From Thecaphora thlaspeos (Eukaryota > Basidiomycota > Ustilaginomycetes > Urocystidales > Glomosporiaceae), in NCBI GenBank assembly GCA_900291925.1, contig UWYS01000002.1:1270668-1334667 (forward strand): DNA of 64,000 nt, given 5' to 3'. The position numbers and the translations under genes are program-made. Below, in pieces: positions 32,849 to 43,917 of the stretch. The notes beneath the pieces are model-generated. The model did no database searches. It was not told where the DNA came from and was given only the letters and a program-made list of their open reading frames with translations. Each line of letters opens with the position of its first letter. Within the stretch, counting starts at the first letter, position 1.

Positions 32849-34991
32849 CTACCTCCACAAATCATCCAGATCCGCAAACGGATCATTCGTTTTCTTAGCG
32901 CCTCCTCCTGTCGTCGATTTTTGTTGTTGCTGCATCGTCGTCGTCGGCGTTGTCGGTTTCGAGGGTACGAGTGCGGGTGCGTCCATGAACGACGATCCAC
33001 CCAGCCCGCCCTTGGAGCCAGGTGCAGGTGAGGGGGAGGACGATGACGACGCAGGTAGTTGTAGAGCTCCCCAGCTTCCGCCGTTGCCTGCTCCTGATGC
33101 GGGCGGCGAGGAGGAGAACAGGTCCGTCGGTAGACCTCCGGGACCCGTTGTCGTGCTCGGCGTCGTCGTCGGTCTTGATGGCTGTGACGTTGCTTGCGAG
33201 GCGGCCGGGTGGACGACGGCTGCGGGCGCATCGTCAAATGTAAGGCTGGCAAAGTCGTCCATCACGTTATCCGACCCGCCCGCTCCGCCTCCGTTGGCGT
33301 CGCCATCCTTGGCCGCCGCATCCTCGTCGTCAAAGTCAATCAGGTCCTGGATCTTGGCCGTCGGCACTGCGTCGGCGCCGCCCCGGCTGGGATCGATGCT
33401 GGGATCGATGTTGGCCGTCGCACCCCACTCGCCACGCGTAAAGGCCTTGTACCGCTCGCACACCTGGTTGATCAGGTCGTTGATGAGCAGCAGCCGCTCC
33501 ATGCCCACGTGGACGTCGGACTCGCCCTCATCCGCCCCCTCGGCCTCGCCGATCCACTTTTGGATGCGCGGCTGGACGCTGCGCAGGTGGCTCGAGATCT
33601 GGTCGTACGCATCGCCACGCGCAAACTTTTCGTCGCGGTTGGCGTTGTTGAGCATGTCGTTGAGCAAGATCGCCCGGCTCTGGATCTTGTCGAGCTCCTT
33701 GGACGTCTGCGAGCTGTAGTCGGGCTTCGACTCGGGCTCGGCGCCCGACATGATCTTCATCAGCTCCTGCGCCTGGGCCAGATCGCGCGGCGTCCCGCGC
33801 CGGATAAACTCTTGCAGCTTGGCACCCTGCGCGGCGCGATCCTCTTCCTCGAGCTCCTCGGGCGACTTGAGATTGTTCTCCGGGTTCATGACGCTGGCGG
33901 CGCGCGAGTCGATGTTGGGGAAGCGATAGCCTGGCGGAGGGGGTGGGGGCGGGTCGGGCGATGGGGCAGTGTGCGACGAGGAGCAGAAGAGGACGGAGGG
34001 TCAGCAAAAGGGACGATAGCATCACAGCAGGTCGCTCCAATGCGAGGAACCTGCACCGCCCGCCGCGCTCGCATGCCTGCTCACCCTTGTAGCTGAGCAG
34101 CCTGTGCATGTCGCGAATATGGACGAGGTCCTCCTTGTGCTTGCTGGATACGCAGAGAGTGAGCTTCCACTCGTGAATGAGCTCGAGAATCTTGGTCTGG
34201 ACGGGCGACGGAAAGGGCGAGGGCCGTTCGGGGAAGCGCTTGACGAGCTCGTTGAGGAATTCTTTTGTGGCGATCTGAAGGTGGAAGGGGTAGCCGCAGT
34301 TCTTGACGAGGTTGTCAAGCAGCTGCAGGCAACGGAAAGGCGAGGCGGTGGGACAGAGGGATTGAGCGGCGCACATGGGTCAGTGGAGCTGTGCACAGGC
34401 AGTCTGGCAGGGATCGAGCAAATACGTTGAGCAGCTGTTGCTACTCACGGCGAGGCCGAGCATGCCGACGTGTGGGTTGCGCGAGTTGATCTTGCGGGCC
34501 GTCTCGACAGCGGCTTCTCGAGGGCTGTGCGGCATAGAAGATGGGTCGTCGTTAAGCAAACAGGGAAGAGGTATCGACGAGACAGAGATGGGCGCCGACG
34601 CTCGAGAGCAGAAGAAGCGTCGAGACCTACGTGTTTGCCTTTTTCTGGTTGATGTAGTCTGCCAACTCGAGGTTGAGTGCGAGATTAGGCTGGCTGAGGG
34701 AGGGGTGACAGCATCGCTCTGTGGCGGCGTCGTAGGGTGAAAAGAGAGGAGAGGTGAGAAGCAGAGCTTACTGGGAAGGTTCTGGCGGGCGGCGTGGCTG
34801 GAGCGCTCACCGATGTAGGTCTGTACAGGCGTGACTTGGACATCTGGATCGAGGTTGCGTACGGCCCAGTCTGCCAAGGCGCCGAGAGCGCCGCCCTGCT
34901 GCGCGGCGCCGCTAGGTAGGCGAGAGGATGAGGAGCCGCCGCCGCTGCCGCCGCCCGAGTTGCCGTAGCGGCTGGAGTGGTGATTGTACAT
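32849..34991 (-). CDS. VHS-GAT domain vesicle-sorting adaptor (TOM1/GGA-like)
   Basis: Five exons (34991-34811, 34718-34631, 34524-34449, 34322-34085, 33930-32849) encode 554 residues. Introns are 92, 106, 126 and 154 nt. After a Gly/Ser N-terminus comes a VHS domain of about residues 55-190: TYIERC, NLALNLELADYINQK, ETARKINSRNPHVGMLGL, LLDNLVKNCGYPFHLQ, FLNELVKRF, ILELIHEWKLTL. A GAT-like helical region follows (AQELMKIMSG, DKIQSRAILLNDMLNNA, RLLLINDLINQVCERYKAF), which in the family binds ubiquitin or ARF. The tail is disordered and ends in acidic-aromatic DPFADLDDLWR, without the ear domain of GGAs. The likely role is cargo sorting at the Golgi or endosomes. TOM1-like versus GGA-like cannot be settled by eye. 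Confidence 0.85.
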
Positions 34992-35440
34992 CGCGGAAGT
35001 CCGCCAGAGTGGGAGATGTGGGCTAGGGGCCTGAATGGGGCGGTTGTGGTGATGACGGTGTGAGGAAAGACGGGCAAGGAGGAAAGGCGGGCGGGGACTG
35101 GTGATGAGGGTGGAATGGAAGGGTGGGATGTAAGAATGGCAACGAGGCGCGGCGGGCGAGAGGGCTGTGTTGGTCTTGGCTGGCGCTGGCCGTCGGCCTG
35201 GCCGGGCGTGGCCTGGTTTGATTGCTTCTTTCGCTTCATGTCGCCCCGCCCCGCGCCTTGGTCCGAGCGGCGCGGCCTGCGTCAAGCACCAAGTCCGAGG
35301 CCAACGCCGCCCCACGAGCGGGACACGGAGGCCATTCAGAATGGGCACGTGCACCCTTCTCCACTTTCCTGCGTGCCAGCCTGTGAGCCTCACCCTGCGA
35401 ATTTCCAGAGGCCAAATGGTATTGCTCTCTGGCCGGCCTC

Positions 35441-36340
35441 GATCCTCCTTCCTTTCTTTCTTCCTCCTAACATGTCTCCCTGGGAAGCTGTCCTTGCTGG
35501 GAAGCTGGCAGATTTTTTATCCACTTCGCTTTTCTACCACCATCTCCTTGCCACCATGGTGCACCATCTCTCTGGTCAATGACCATCTCCTCCTGTATTG
35601 TTATTTCCTCTCTCTGACTCCACCATTGCCAAAGTGATCTTCACTGCTCTTCTGCTGTCATGCCATGCCACACAGTCCTACTGTCACACCACCAAGCTGT
35701 CTGCAAAGAGGCAGAAAAGCTTGACAGCCTTGCCACCTTCTACAATGTCTTTGCCTGCACCATCAAGGAGTACAACATTGCACAGGACCAGCTGTACAAC
35801 ATGAATGAGACAGGTGTGATCATGGGCTTCTCCAGGAGGCAAAAGGTTGTTGTGCTGGCAGAAAAGAAGATCTCGACTTCTGCAACAAGTGCTGGGCACT
35901 TTGGATTGTGCCAGTCTGCTTCCCTGCCCTTTGACCACCTCCTGTGCAAACTGCAGGGCAGCACAGATGAGAGAAAGGGCAGCCTTGTCCAGTGCAAGCT
36001 GCTCAAGGCAGCCAAGCTTGCCAATGAGAAGAAGTGTCACAGTGCCTCACTGCTCAAGACCATCACCAAGCCAGGTGACTTGCTGCTACATCTGCAAGGA
36101 CCAGATGATTGGCAGGGCCATGGGAGAGTGGCTCACCACCCACAATGACCAACTCACTTGCACTGGATCCCTCCCTGCCTGGGCCAAGCACTCTTGAGGC
36201 CTACAACATCCCCCTGATCTTCCATGACCCCTATGGCAGCTGTGGAGGACTTGCCAAGCCAGACTAGTTGTGCATTGCATGTAGTTGCCTTTTTGGTGTG
36301 GTCATCAACACAAGAGATGGTGGTGGAAAAGGGAGGACAG
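35441..36340 (+). mobile_element. CpG-depleted relic of a pogo/Fot1-type DDE transposon
   Basis: A 0.9-kb tract unlike its surroundings. From 35581 to about 36350 only one CpG is visible, while flanking DNA is CpG-rich. The plus frame at 35660-36148 contains a transposase-like stretch: LATFYNVFACTIKEYNIA, then DQLYNMNETGVIMGFSRRQ and KVVV. This resembles the first catalytic-Asp region of pogo/Fot1 transposases (usual core NMDE, here NMNE, so the Asp is replaced). Downstream the similarity breaks up through stops and frame changes (for example AYNIPLIFHDPYG near 36205). No terminal inverted repeats or target duplication were identified, so the ends are approximate. CpG loss fits methylation and deamination of a silenced repeat. 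It is an inactive fragment upstream of NBS1. Confidence 0.65.
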
Positions 36341-36366
36341 CTTCTCAGGGAGACGCGTTAGCCTCC

Positions 36367-36368
<2 letters not shown>

Positions 36369-36400
<32 letters not shown>

Positions 36401-36424
36401 CAGCCACCAGCCACCAGCCACCAG
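36369..36424. repeat. 7-bp minisatellite, 8 units
   Basis: Four CCACTAG units are followed directly by four CCACCAG units. It sits between the transposon relic and the NBS1 start, about 235 bp upstream of the ATG. Confidence 0.95.
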
Positions 36425-36658
36425 CCTCCGGCTTGGTCTCTGCCTCCTGTCCTGTCGCTCCCTCCGCCTGCCCGCCTACACCTCGACATGCCTTCCCTCA
36501 ATCAACGCTAACAGCGGTCCTACTGCTGCTGCACCTTCCTGCTGCCCTCTGCTACCACCCGCCACTCTAGTAACAGCCTCGACCTGTTCCATCCTGCTCT
36601 CTACATACCACCTTGCCCCTGCCTCTTGGCGCCGTCGCCATCGCTATCGCCATCCGCC

Positions 36659-39600
36659 ATGTGGCTGCTACAGGGCCGCTTTGGCGAAGAGGAGCGCACC
36701 CAGCAGTCCAAGCTCCTCAAATACGGCACCACCTACGTCCTCGGCCGAAAGATCCCCGCCGACATCATCGTAGAGAGCAAGTTCGTCTCGCGCACAGTCT
36801 GTCGCATCTCTGTGGGCGACCTGACGTCCGAGCAGCGCTCTCACATCGACGCTCGTCCCGAGTGTACCATCACGTTTGAGCCTAGCAAGAGCCGCCCCAC
36901 CTTCACCATCCGCAGGCCAGACCGCGACGACCCAGACACCCTCCATGAGACCTCCGTCCCAGCACAGCAGCAGGCTATTCTCGACGACGGCTCCTCCTTC
37001 ATCCTCACCACCACCATCACCCTCACCCTCGTCTGGAGGCCCTTTGCCGTATGCTTCTCCGGCAGGGTCAAGCAGCCCACCATCGATCCCTGGATCGAGG
37101 CAGCCCGCTCGCTCGGCATCTATCTCTCGCCCGCAAAGTCGCGATGGCGCGACGGCTATACCCACCTCTGTCTCTCGCAGATCAAACCCACAGAGACCAC
37201 CCTGAGCGCTCTCGTGCAGGCCAGGCCCATCGTCACGCCCTCCTTCGTCGAGGAGCTGCTCCGCCTCGGCCAGCTGCCCCGGCATGGCGACGAGACCTCG
37301 CTCGAGACCCACTTCCGCGAGCCAGATTATGCCGAGCACACGCCCGAAGTCAACGCGTCAGATTTCGTCGACGTCATCGACGTCCAGCATCTGACGCTGC
37401 CCTCCGAAGTGCGCCCACAGATGTTCAGCGGGACGACGTGCGTCTTTTTCGTGCTCCCCGAGGACGAGAACGAGTTTGCCGTCTACCGCTCCGTTCTTAC
37501 CCTCGGCGGTGCTCAGGTCATCTCACACAACCCCGTCGACGAAGGCCTGCGTATCAAGGCCGATTTCGTCAGGCTGCTGATGTCCTACCGCAACCGCGCC
37601 ATCACGTACCGCCGCAACAGCAACCCGGTCGGGATCCGCGAAGCGCCTGATGATGGCCTCGTTGTCCTCTGCAACCAGGGTCTCGAGCTTCGACCGTGGC
37701 GACAGGCCTGCGCCGCCGCCTGCATCAACCTCCAGATCCCAATGCCCTCGGGCTTCCACGCCGTCTCGGAAGCGGTCACCTGTGCAGGCGTTCGCTCCAG
37801 GCTCAATGTCCTCCCCACCGCCGAGGACGTCGACGGTGAAGGGGACGACGGCGAAGACGGCGACACTGGCGGGCCCGCAGCCATTGAGGCCAGGCCGGAG
37901 CAGCCACAGCCGGCGCCGATCGCAGCGTCAGATGCCAATGTGACCCACGTGGAGCCTTCGGCCAACGACGAAGTCGCCGCCGCTGCCATGGACGTCGACC
38001 AGGGACCCGCTCAGCCGGCCGCTCCCGACGGCGCTGGAGCCGTGTCGACAACCTCAATCGAGCCCTCAGGGCCCACTGCCGCCCCGATGGCGGGGGCGGC
38101 GGCGACTGAAATGACAACATCGATTCGAAGGCCGCTGCGCAGGAGGGCGCAGCGGATCAATATCCTTGATGAGATCTACGGCGGAAGCGGCGGCGGTGAA
38201 GGCGAAGACCAATTAGTCGCAGCTGTACCGGACGCCGACGTACCTGAGCTCGGCCAGGATGGCGACGCCGGCAACGATGCCCCTGCAGCCGTCGCGACGC
38301 CTGGTTTAGCCGGCTCGGCAGCGCTTCCCGCAGAGCCGGCCCCGTCGGTCATCCCGCCAACACCCTTGCGCAGGACGGGAAGCCGCCTGACGAGGCGCAC
38401 GGGGACCGACAGCACCAAGAGCCGCCGATCGGAGCTCTTTGACAATCTTCTGCAGGGTGCCGTCAGTGGCCCGTTTGATGCTGGCAGTGGCGCGGGCGGC
38501 GCGGGCAGCAGCTCGCTCTCGCTGGGCGCGATGCCCAAGAGCAAGAAGTACAGAATGGAGCTTGACGAGGAGGACAGACGCGAGTCGCAGTTGCTTGACG
38601 ACGTCCAGGGGCAGGCGACATCGCAGCAGCAGCAGCAAGGCGAGAGCGTCCGAGGCGAGGCGGCGGCAGCGGTTGGTGACGGATCAAGGCTCGGGACAGT
38701 GCTGGAAGACGGAACCGTCGTCATCGAGACGAGAGACAGCGCTGCCGGACCGAGAACGGCAGGCAGGGACGGTCGGAAGCGTCGCGCCCCAAGTCAGGAC
38801 GTTGAAATGGCCGATGAGGACGCCGCCAGCGGTGGCCGAAAGCGACACCGCACGGTCAGCGTCGTGGACGAAGGCGATGAAAGCGACGCCGCTGCGCGCC
38901 GCTCAACCGCGCATAACAAAGACGCCGGCGAAGAGGGCCGTATGATCCACCGTGCCGCCAACGACAAGGACGGCGTTGGGGGTGGGCTCGAGCGGGGCGG
39001 CCAGCCCGACTCCGAGCCCGAGTTCCTGCTCGTGCTCAACACGCAGAAGTCACGCCGGAAGAAGATGGACGAGTTCGACGACGAGTTCAACCAGCTCAAG
39101 ATTACCAAGCCCAGCCTGACCGCAGCGCGCGCCGGGAAAAGGGGCCAGGCCTCGACCGTCGCGGGCGGCGATGCGACTAGTGGTTACAAGGGGCAGGAGG
39201 ACAAGTTTTATGTCGACGAGGACTTCGAGGCGTTCAAGAAGCTGGCCGAGGAGGAGCTGCGCATCGACGTGCGCGGCAACTTTGTTCAGGTCGACTTTGT
39301 CCCGCTGGTCGTCAAGCGGAGCCACGGTCACAATGTCGCCTCGCCGTCGCCGGCGTCGAATCCCGAGTGGCAGGGAGTCCCCAACTTCAAGAAGTTCAAG
39401 CCCAAGGCTAGAACCCAGCACCAGCAGCAGCAGGAGGAAGGTAGCACTGGTAGCGGCAGTGCCACGATGACGATGACCATGACGGCACCTCCGGCAACGT
39501 CGAGGCGACAGCCGGTAGCGATGCAGCTGACGGAAGCCAACGACTACGGCATCGGCGACAGCTACTGGAAGAAGGGGTCAACCAACACCCAGGCCGCCGC

Positions 39601-40333
39601 TGCCGTGCCCAACAGGATCGAGGTGGACGGTCAGGAAGAAGATCTAATAGCTCCGCCGCCGCATGGCGGACGCGTGTGCGGGACAAACATCAACCTCGTC
39701 CTCTCTGACGACTCGGACGCTGACGCCGGGCCACGTGGAGGCCGACGTGGAAAAGCAGCCGCCGCCGCCGTCCCCTCCACGGCCAGGGCCAGCGCCAAGA
39801 CGACGACGAGGGGACGCACCGCGACCGCTGAGTCGGCGACGATGGAGGAGGATGTGTCTGACTCGCAGCCTGTCCGAGCCAACTTGGATCTGACAGGGCT
39901 AGACAGTGACGAAGAGGACTTGTCGATCCTTCAGCCCGTCCGAGTCCCAGCATCCACGGCGACGCGCACACGACGCGGAGCGACGCAGGCCGCGGGCTCG
40001 CAGCCTTCATCGACGGTCCGCGGCACGTCTGGAGAGAGCAGCGAGACAATCCGTGGTGCCAAACGTCCCCATCCCGCTCCGTTGGACGAAGAGGAAGACG
40101 AGGACAGCCAGCCTCCTTTGCGGTCTACTTCGCCGAGGAAAAAGGGAAAAACGACGAAGGAGGTGGTGGTCCTTTCGAGCGACGACAACGGGGAAGACGC
40201 CGACGACGGTGATGGAGACGGTAACTTTGCAGGGTTTGGGGCTTCCACCTCGGCGAGGAACGGGAGGGGCGTCGCAAAAGCCGGTACTGGCGGGACGGCG
40301 TCGACGCAGAGGAGGCCGAGGAGCCGCTTCTGA
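36659..40333 (+). CDS. NBS1: NBS1/nibrin-like subunit of the MRN complex
   Basis: A single exon of 1224 residues. NBS1 binds MRE11-RAD50 and recruits Tel1/ATM to double-strand breaks. The N-terminus is the characteristic start MWLLQGRFGEEER followed by an FHA domain (YGTTYVLGRK, then KFVSRTVCRISVG). Adjacent BRCT-like modules include FAVCFSGRVKQPTIDPWIEAARSLG and MFSGTTCVFFVL. A very long acidic, disordered region follows. Near the C-terminus an MRE11-binding-type motif is seen at about residues 906-913 (GVPNFKKFK), preceded by RIDVRGNFVQVDFVPLVV as in the family. A clear FxF/Y ATM-binding motif is not obvious; NFAGFG near the end is a weak candidate. It is longer than most orthologues. The start at 36659 was chosen over the in-frame ATG 33 bp upstream because MWLL is the family N-terminus. 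Confidence 0.92.
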   Translation: MWLLQGRFGEEERTQQSKLLKYGTTYVLGRKIPADIIVESKFVSRTVCRISVGDLTSEQRSHIDARPECTITFEPSKSRPTFTIRRPDRDDPDTLHETSVPAQQQAILDDGSSFILTTTITLTLVWRPFAVCFSGRVKQPTIDPWIEAARSLGIYLSPAKSRWRDGYTHLCLSQIKPTETTLSALVQARPIVTPSFVEELLRLGQLPRHGDETSLETHFREPDYAEHTPEVNASDFVDVIDVQHLTLPSEVRPQMFSGTTCVFFVLPEDENEFAVYRSVLTLGGAQVISHNPVDEGLRIKADFVRLLMSYRNRAITYRRNSNPVGIREAPDDGLVVLCNQGLELRPWRQACAAACINLQIPMPSGFHAVSEAVTCAGVRSRLNVLPTAEDVDGEGDDGEDGDTGGPAAIEARPEQPQPAPIAASDANVTHVEPSANDEVAAAAMDVDQGPAQPAAPDGAGAVSTTSIEPSGPTAAPMAGAAATEMTTSIRRPLRRRAQRINILDEIYGGSGGGEGEDQLVAAVPDADVPELGQDGDAGNDAPAAVATPGLAGSAALPAEPAPSVIPPTPLRRTGSRLTRRTGTDSTKSRRSELFDNLLQGAVSGPFDAGSGAGGAGSSSLSLGAMPKSKKYRMELDEEDRRESQLLDDVQGQATSQQQQQGESVRGEAAAAVGDGSRLGTVLEDGTVVIETRDSAAGPRTAGRDGRKRRAPSQDVEMADEDAASGGRKRHRTVSVVDEGDESDAAARRSTAHNKDAGEEGRMIHRAANDKDGVGGGLERGGQPDSEPEFLLVLNTQKSRRKKMDEFDDEFNQLKITKPSLTAARAGKRGQASTVAGGDATSGYKGQEDKFYVDEDFEAFKKLAEEELRIDVRGNFVQVDFVPLVVKRSHGHNVASPSPASNPEWQGVPNFKKFKPKARTQHQQQQEEGSTGSGSATMTMTMTAPPATSRRQPVAMQLTEANDYGIGDSYWKKGSTNTQAAAAVPNRIEVDGQEEDLIAPPPHGGRVCGTNINLVLSDDSDADAGPRGGRRGKAAAAAVPSTARASAKTTTRGRTATAESATMEEDVSDSQPVRANLDLTGLDSDEEDLSILQPVRVPASTATRTRRGATQAAGSQPSSTVRGTSGESSETIRGAKRPHPAPLDEEEDEDSQPPLRSTSPRKKGKTTKEVVVLSSDDNGEDADDGDGDGNFAGFGASTSARNGRGVAKAGTGGTASTQRRPRSRF

Positions 40334-40921
40334 CTGAGTGGTGCAAGGCCGAACGATCAACTTGGGTGACTCAGTCCACTACAAAGGTCGAAGGTCGGTG
40401 GATGGCACGCACGCATGTTGTTACTCTCTTGCTTTCTGATGCCCGGCGGAGTTGATGAATCGCAGAGAGTTGCTTTCTTCATCGTCGGCTTCAGCTCAAG
40501 GCTGAGTCCAAAGTCGAGTCTGTACGCCGAAGCGCAGAAAAATGGCCTGCACCAGCAAGGGTCGAGGGCGAGAGGCGAAGATCGGATCCGAACCGGACCG
40601 TGCTGAACCGTGCGAGCCTTGCGACTCAGCTTGAGCAAGCACCGGCGCACACACCCGCTGCCTTTCATCTACCCCACCTCCACGGTCACCGTCCGCTGGC
40701 ACCCATCTTCTCGTTCCTGCCCCCTCCTGGTTGTCTTGTGTCTTGCACCGCGACATTCGCCTTTGTGCTCAAGCGTACTCGCGACCCGATCTCCTCCCTC
40801 TTACACATCTTGCCGTCATCTTCCTCGACATTTTCTTGGCTCGCGCTCACGGTTTTGATCCCCAAAGTCACATCAGCCACGACAGCGACGCATCACTCCA
40901 CCGCACTAGCCACTGTAAAAG
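40334..40921. other. Interval between NBS1 and the first GNAT-like gene
   Basis: 588 bp of GC-rich promoter-type DNA. No gene, repeat or TATA box was recognised. Confidence 0.45.
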
Positions 40922-42685
40922 ATGTCGTTCAACCGCAAGGCTCGTACCCCCGAGCTCGTCGCGCTCGTTTTGTCCACATTGGCCGACAGAAGGGCTTCGG
41001 CCGGCAAGAGAAAGGCGACCGATGGCGACGAGCCCGAGCCGAAGAAGAGGGAAGTGAAGCAGGCGCAGGCGCCCGACCCGGACGGCAGGTTGCTGAAGGG
41101 GAAGAAGCTCTACTTTGTCTTTGGACGAAGAAGGTACTGCGAAAAGCCATTCGTCGAAATGGTGGACGACGTGCACGCGGCGGCTTATCTCGTCACCGAC
41201 GAGCAGCGGGATCGCCACAGGGCTTACATCAAGAACAAGAGAAACGATGTCAAGGAAAAGATCGACGAGGTGTACAAGTTGTTCAACGCGGAAGTCGGCA
41301 AATCCTACGATAAGGGGCACGGCGGACGGTACGTAGTAAACACCGATGACGGAGACGAGGACGACAGCGACGAAACGGCCAGCCACGACACGCTCGAGCT
41401 AGAGGAGATGGCGGAAAACAGGCGTCGCAAGGAAGAAGAGGAGATTCTTGGCTCGCCTATCGGGTCAGCGGAAGGCTGGATCTTCTTCCAGGACCACCCG
41501 GCTATGAGGACATCCGAGCGGTACGAGGCCTTCGACGCTGTACATCAAGATACGTGCGACCTTGCGATCAACTTCTTTGGACTTCGCAACACTTAAAGGG
41601 TCGTGTCGTTCCCAGACCTTGCCAACGGTGCGCTGCTCTTTGTCAACACCGTCCGGCTGGAGCCCGAGCACCGTGGCCACGGGCTGGGCATGCGCCTCGT
41701 CGCCGAGTTCCTGCGCCACTATTCTGCATACTGGACAGCGGCGATGGTGCGGCCTGCCACCCTCACCCGAGACACGCCAGACGGCATGACCAATGACGAG
41801 ATTCAGCACGCCAACCGACGCCTTAGCGCCGTTTACCAGACGATCGGATTTCGTCCCCCCGGATCGGACATTGAGCACCTCGTCCAGATGCAGGTCGGCT
41901 TCGAGGCCCGCTATCAGGACTTTGCGGTCGTCCGCCGCTATGCCGGCAAGGTTGCCGAAGCGGGATGCGCCTGCATCGACGGCGTGTCGGCGAGGATGTT
42001 GTGTCTGATGCACGCAGGAGCAGAGTTGGAGCACCAGATGAGCATGGACGACCTGAAGTGCGGAAGGCCGCTCGAGCTCGGGGAAATGCAGACGTTCCAT
42101 CCGCCCACGGTCAGCAAAACGCAGGACCACCGGAAAGGGTTTCTCCACATCCTCAGCGCCATCGCGGAGTGTTGCAGACATCGGAACGCGCCGCGCCCTT
42201 CGAAAATCAGGACGGCGCTGGAACACGGAGCGTTCTTCGGCCGCGATGCGTTCGCAGAATCCCAATGGAAGGGCTTCCTCGAGGCTGGCGGAGATGTCCT
42301 GGATCCTCTCGACTTCATCCTTTACTGCATGGCCAGGGGAATTATCAAGGAGAGACTACAGGGCCCCTTTGATCACGCGCGAGTCGAGCAGGACCTGCTA
42401 AGCTGGCTGTTGGACAATCTTCCAGGATGCCGCGAGCACGACGACGACTTTGAGGGGCTGAGGCATCGTTGGTGGAGGGAGGGAGGACGGGCGGCCAGAG
42501 ATCGCGGCCCGTACTGGTCCGAGTTCGATGCGGATGAGAAGTTCGACCCTGCCGACAACGAGATGCTTCCGCCAGAGGAACTCGTCGAAGGCGTCCCTCG
42601 CGGCGTCTTTTATAGGCACATGTATCACGGCGCGGAGCTGCCAGCTTGGGCTCGCGCTGCGATGAAGACAAATCGAGAGGAGTGA
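40922..42685 (+). pseudogene. GNAT-like acetyltransferase paralogue 1, interrupted by one nonsense codon
   Basis: One reading frame from ATG 40922 to the stop at 42685, broken by a single in-frame TAA at 41594-41596. Upstream: a basic N-terminus, then KKLYFVFGRRRYCEKPF and MVDDVHAAAYLV, an acidic linker, and EGWIFFQDHPAM. Downstream: FPDLANGALLFVNTVRLE, the acetyl-CoA motif RGHGLGMRLVAEFL (family R/Q-x-x-G-x-G/A), and LSAVYQTIGFRP (motif B). A long C-terminal domain follows (LRHRWWREGGRAARDRGPYW, ELPAWARAAM). At the TAA, paralogue 2 has a serine codon (NNTSRV versus NT-stop-RV), so this is a nonsense change inside the core, not an intron. The rest is intact, so inactivation looks recent; readthrough cannot be excluded. 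The substrate is unknown. Confidence 0.7.
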
Positions 42686-43917
42686 GAGTTCGCGCGGTAG
42701 ACAGCGCCGGATGGCGGGTCGGATAATCTCTAGAGGGCCAAATCGGCCAGCAGGGTAGACGAGAGAAGGAATCGGTCTCTCAATTGGGCTGACGCTAAGC
42801 GCAACAAGCTGTAAATGACCAAGGCATCAAACACCAGCGATGTTCAGACGACATATCAGCATCGCTGCCATCAGCAGGGACCACTCGAGAAAGTGAAGAT
42901 TGTTGCGTATGCGAGGCAAATATGCCCTGAGTGGTCGGAAGAAAAGGAAATCTCAACAAGTGTTGCAGCGAGTCAGCGCCACGGTGAGGCAGCTCAGCGC
43001 AGCGACTCTCCAGCTGGCTTCTTCGAAACGTGTTGACGCTTCTCGAGGAATTGAGCTTGGCTTTTTTCTACGTACGGATGTACCCGGCCCACTGGCCGGT
43101 ATGGTCGAGGACATAGTCGTCAAGGCGACGAGGCAGACGAGCAGCAGCAGCAGCCAGAATGGAGCGCTCGCTGCGACAGGGAGCGGGGCTTTTGCTGGTC
43201 GAAGGAGCGAGCGGGAGAAAAGCTTTGTCCCTCCGAGCGACGAAGGTGGAATCGGCTGAGTGTCTAACCGTGCGGGCTGAGGCAGAAGAGGGAATGGCGG
43301 AGGATCGATAGGCAGGATAGCGGAGGGAAGAGGGATCGGAGCCGATTGCTTTGCCCCCGCCTGGTCGACTTCTAACGCCTCGAACGTGCGCAAGCGCACA
43401 CAAGAGCAGGCGAGCCGCCTGCACTTGGTCCAGGTCGACTCAGCCACATCCCGTCCCGCGCCCATTTTTCGCTCTTGCGCGGACAGACGGCACGGTGCAG
43501 TCCTCCTTCGCCACCCACCACCACCACCACCGCCCTTCCCGACTTCCTCCGCTCCGCTCCGTCCACATATGCCGGCCTCCCGTCACGCCGCCATATAGGC
43601 CCGGACTCTTCTCCATCTGCCACGTGCCAACCCATCCGCAAAACAGCGGATTTTCCCACCCCAACCCTCGTCGCCACTTTGCCCGTCGCTTGTCGACGTA
43701 GCTACGACATCACTCCTGCCTCGCCCTACTGCTCCTCCGCACCTATTCTCCATCCTCGCCCCTCTGCCCTCCTCTGCTTGCTTACATCGACGTCCGACAG
43801 CCTTCCTCCTCCCTCCTCTCACCGTCGCAAGCTCTGTGCCCCTGGTGTGCGTCATAGATCCAAGCCGTAAACCACATCCCCCGGCTCAGACACACGCCGC
43901 CATCACCCAGCGCAAAC
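42686..43917. other. Interval between the GNAT-like paralogues
   Basis: 1.2 kb. It is C/T-rich from about 43490 to 43910, consistent with a promoter and leader for paralogue 2. No gene was recognised. Confidence 0.45.

Noticed and set aside
40600..41313. 237-codon frame overlapping the start of GNAT-like copy 1
   Set aside because: Arg/Gly-rich shadow of the paralogue-supported frame that starts at 40922.
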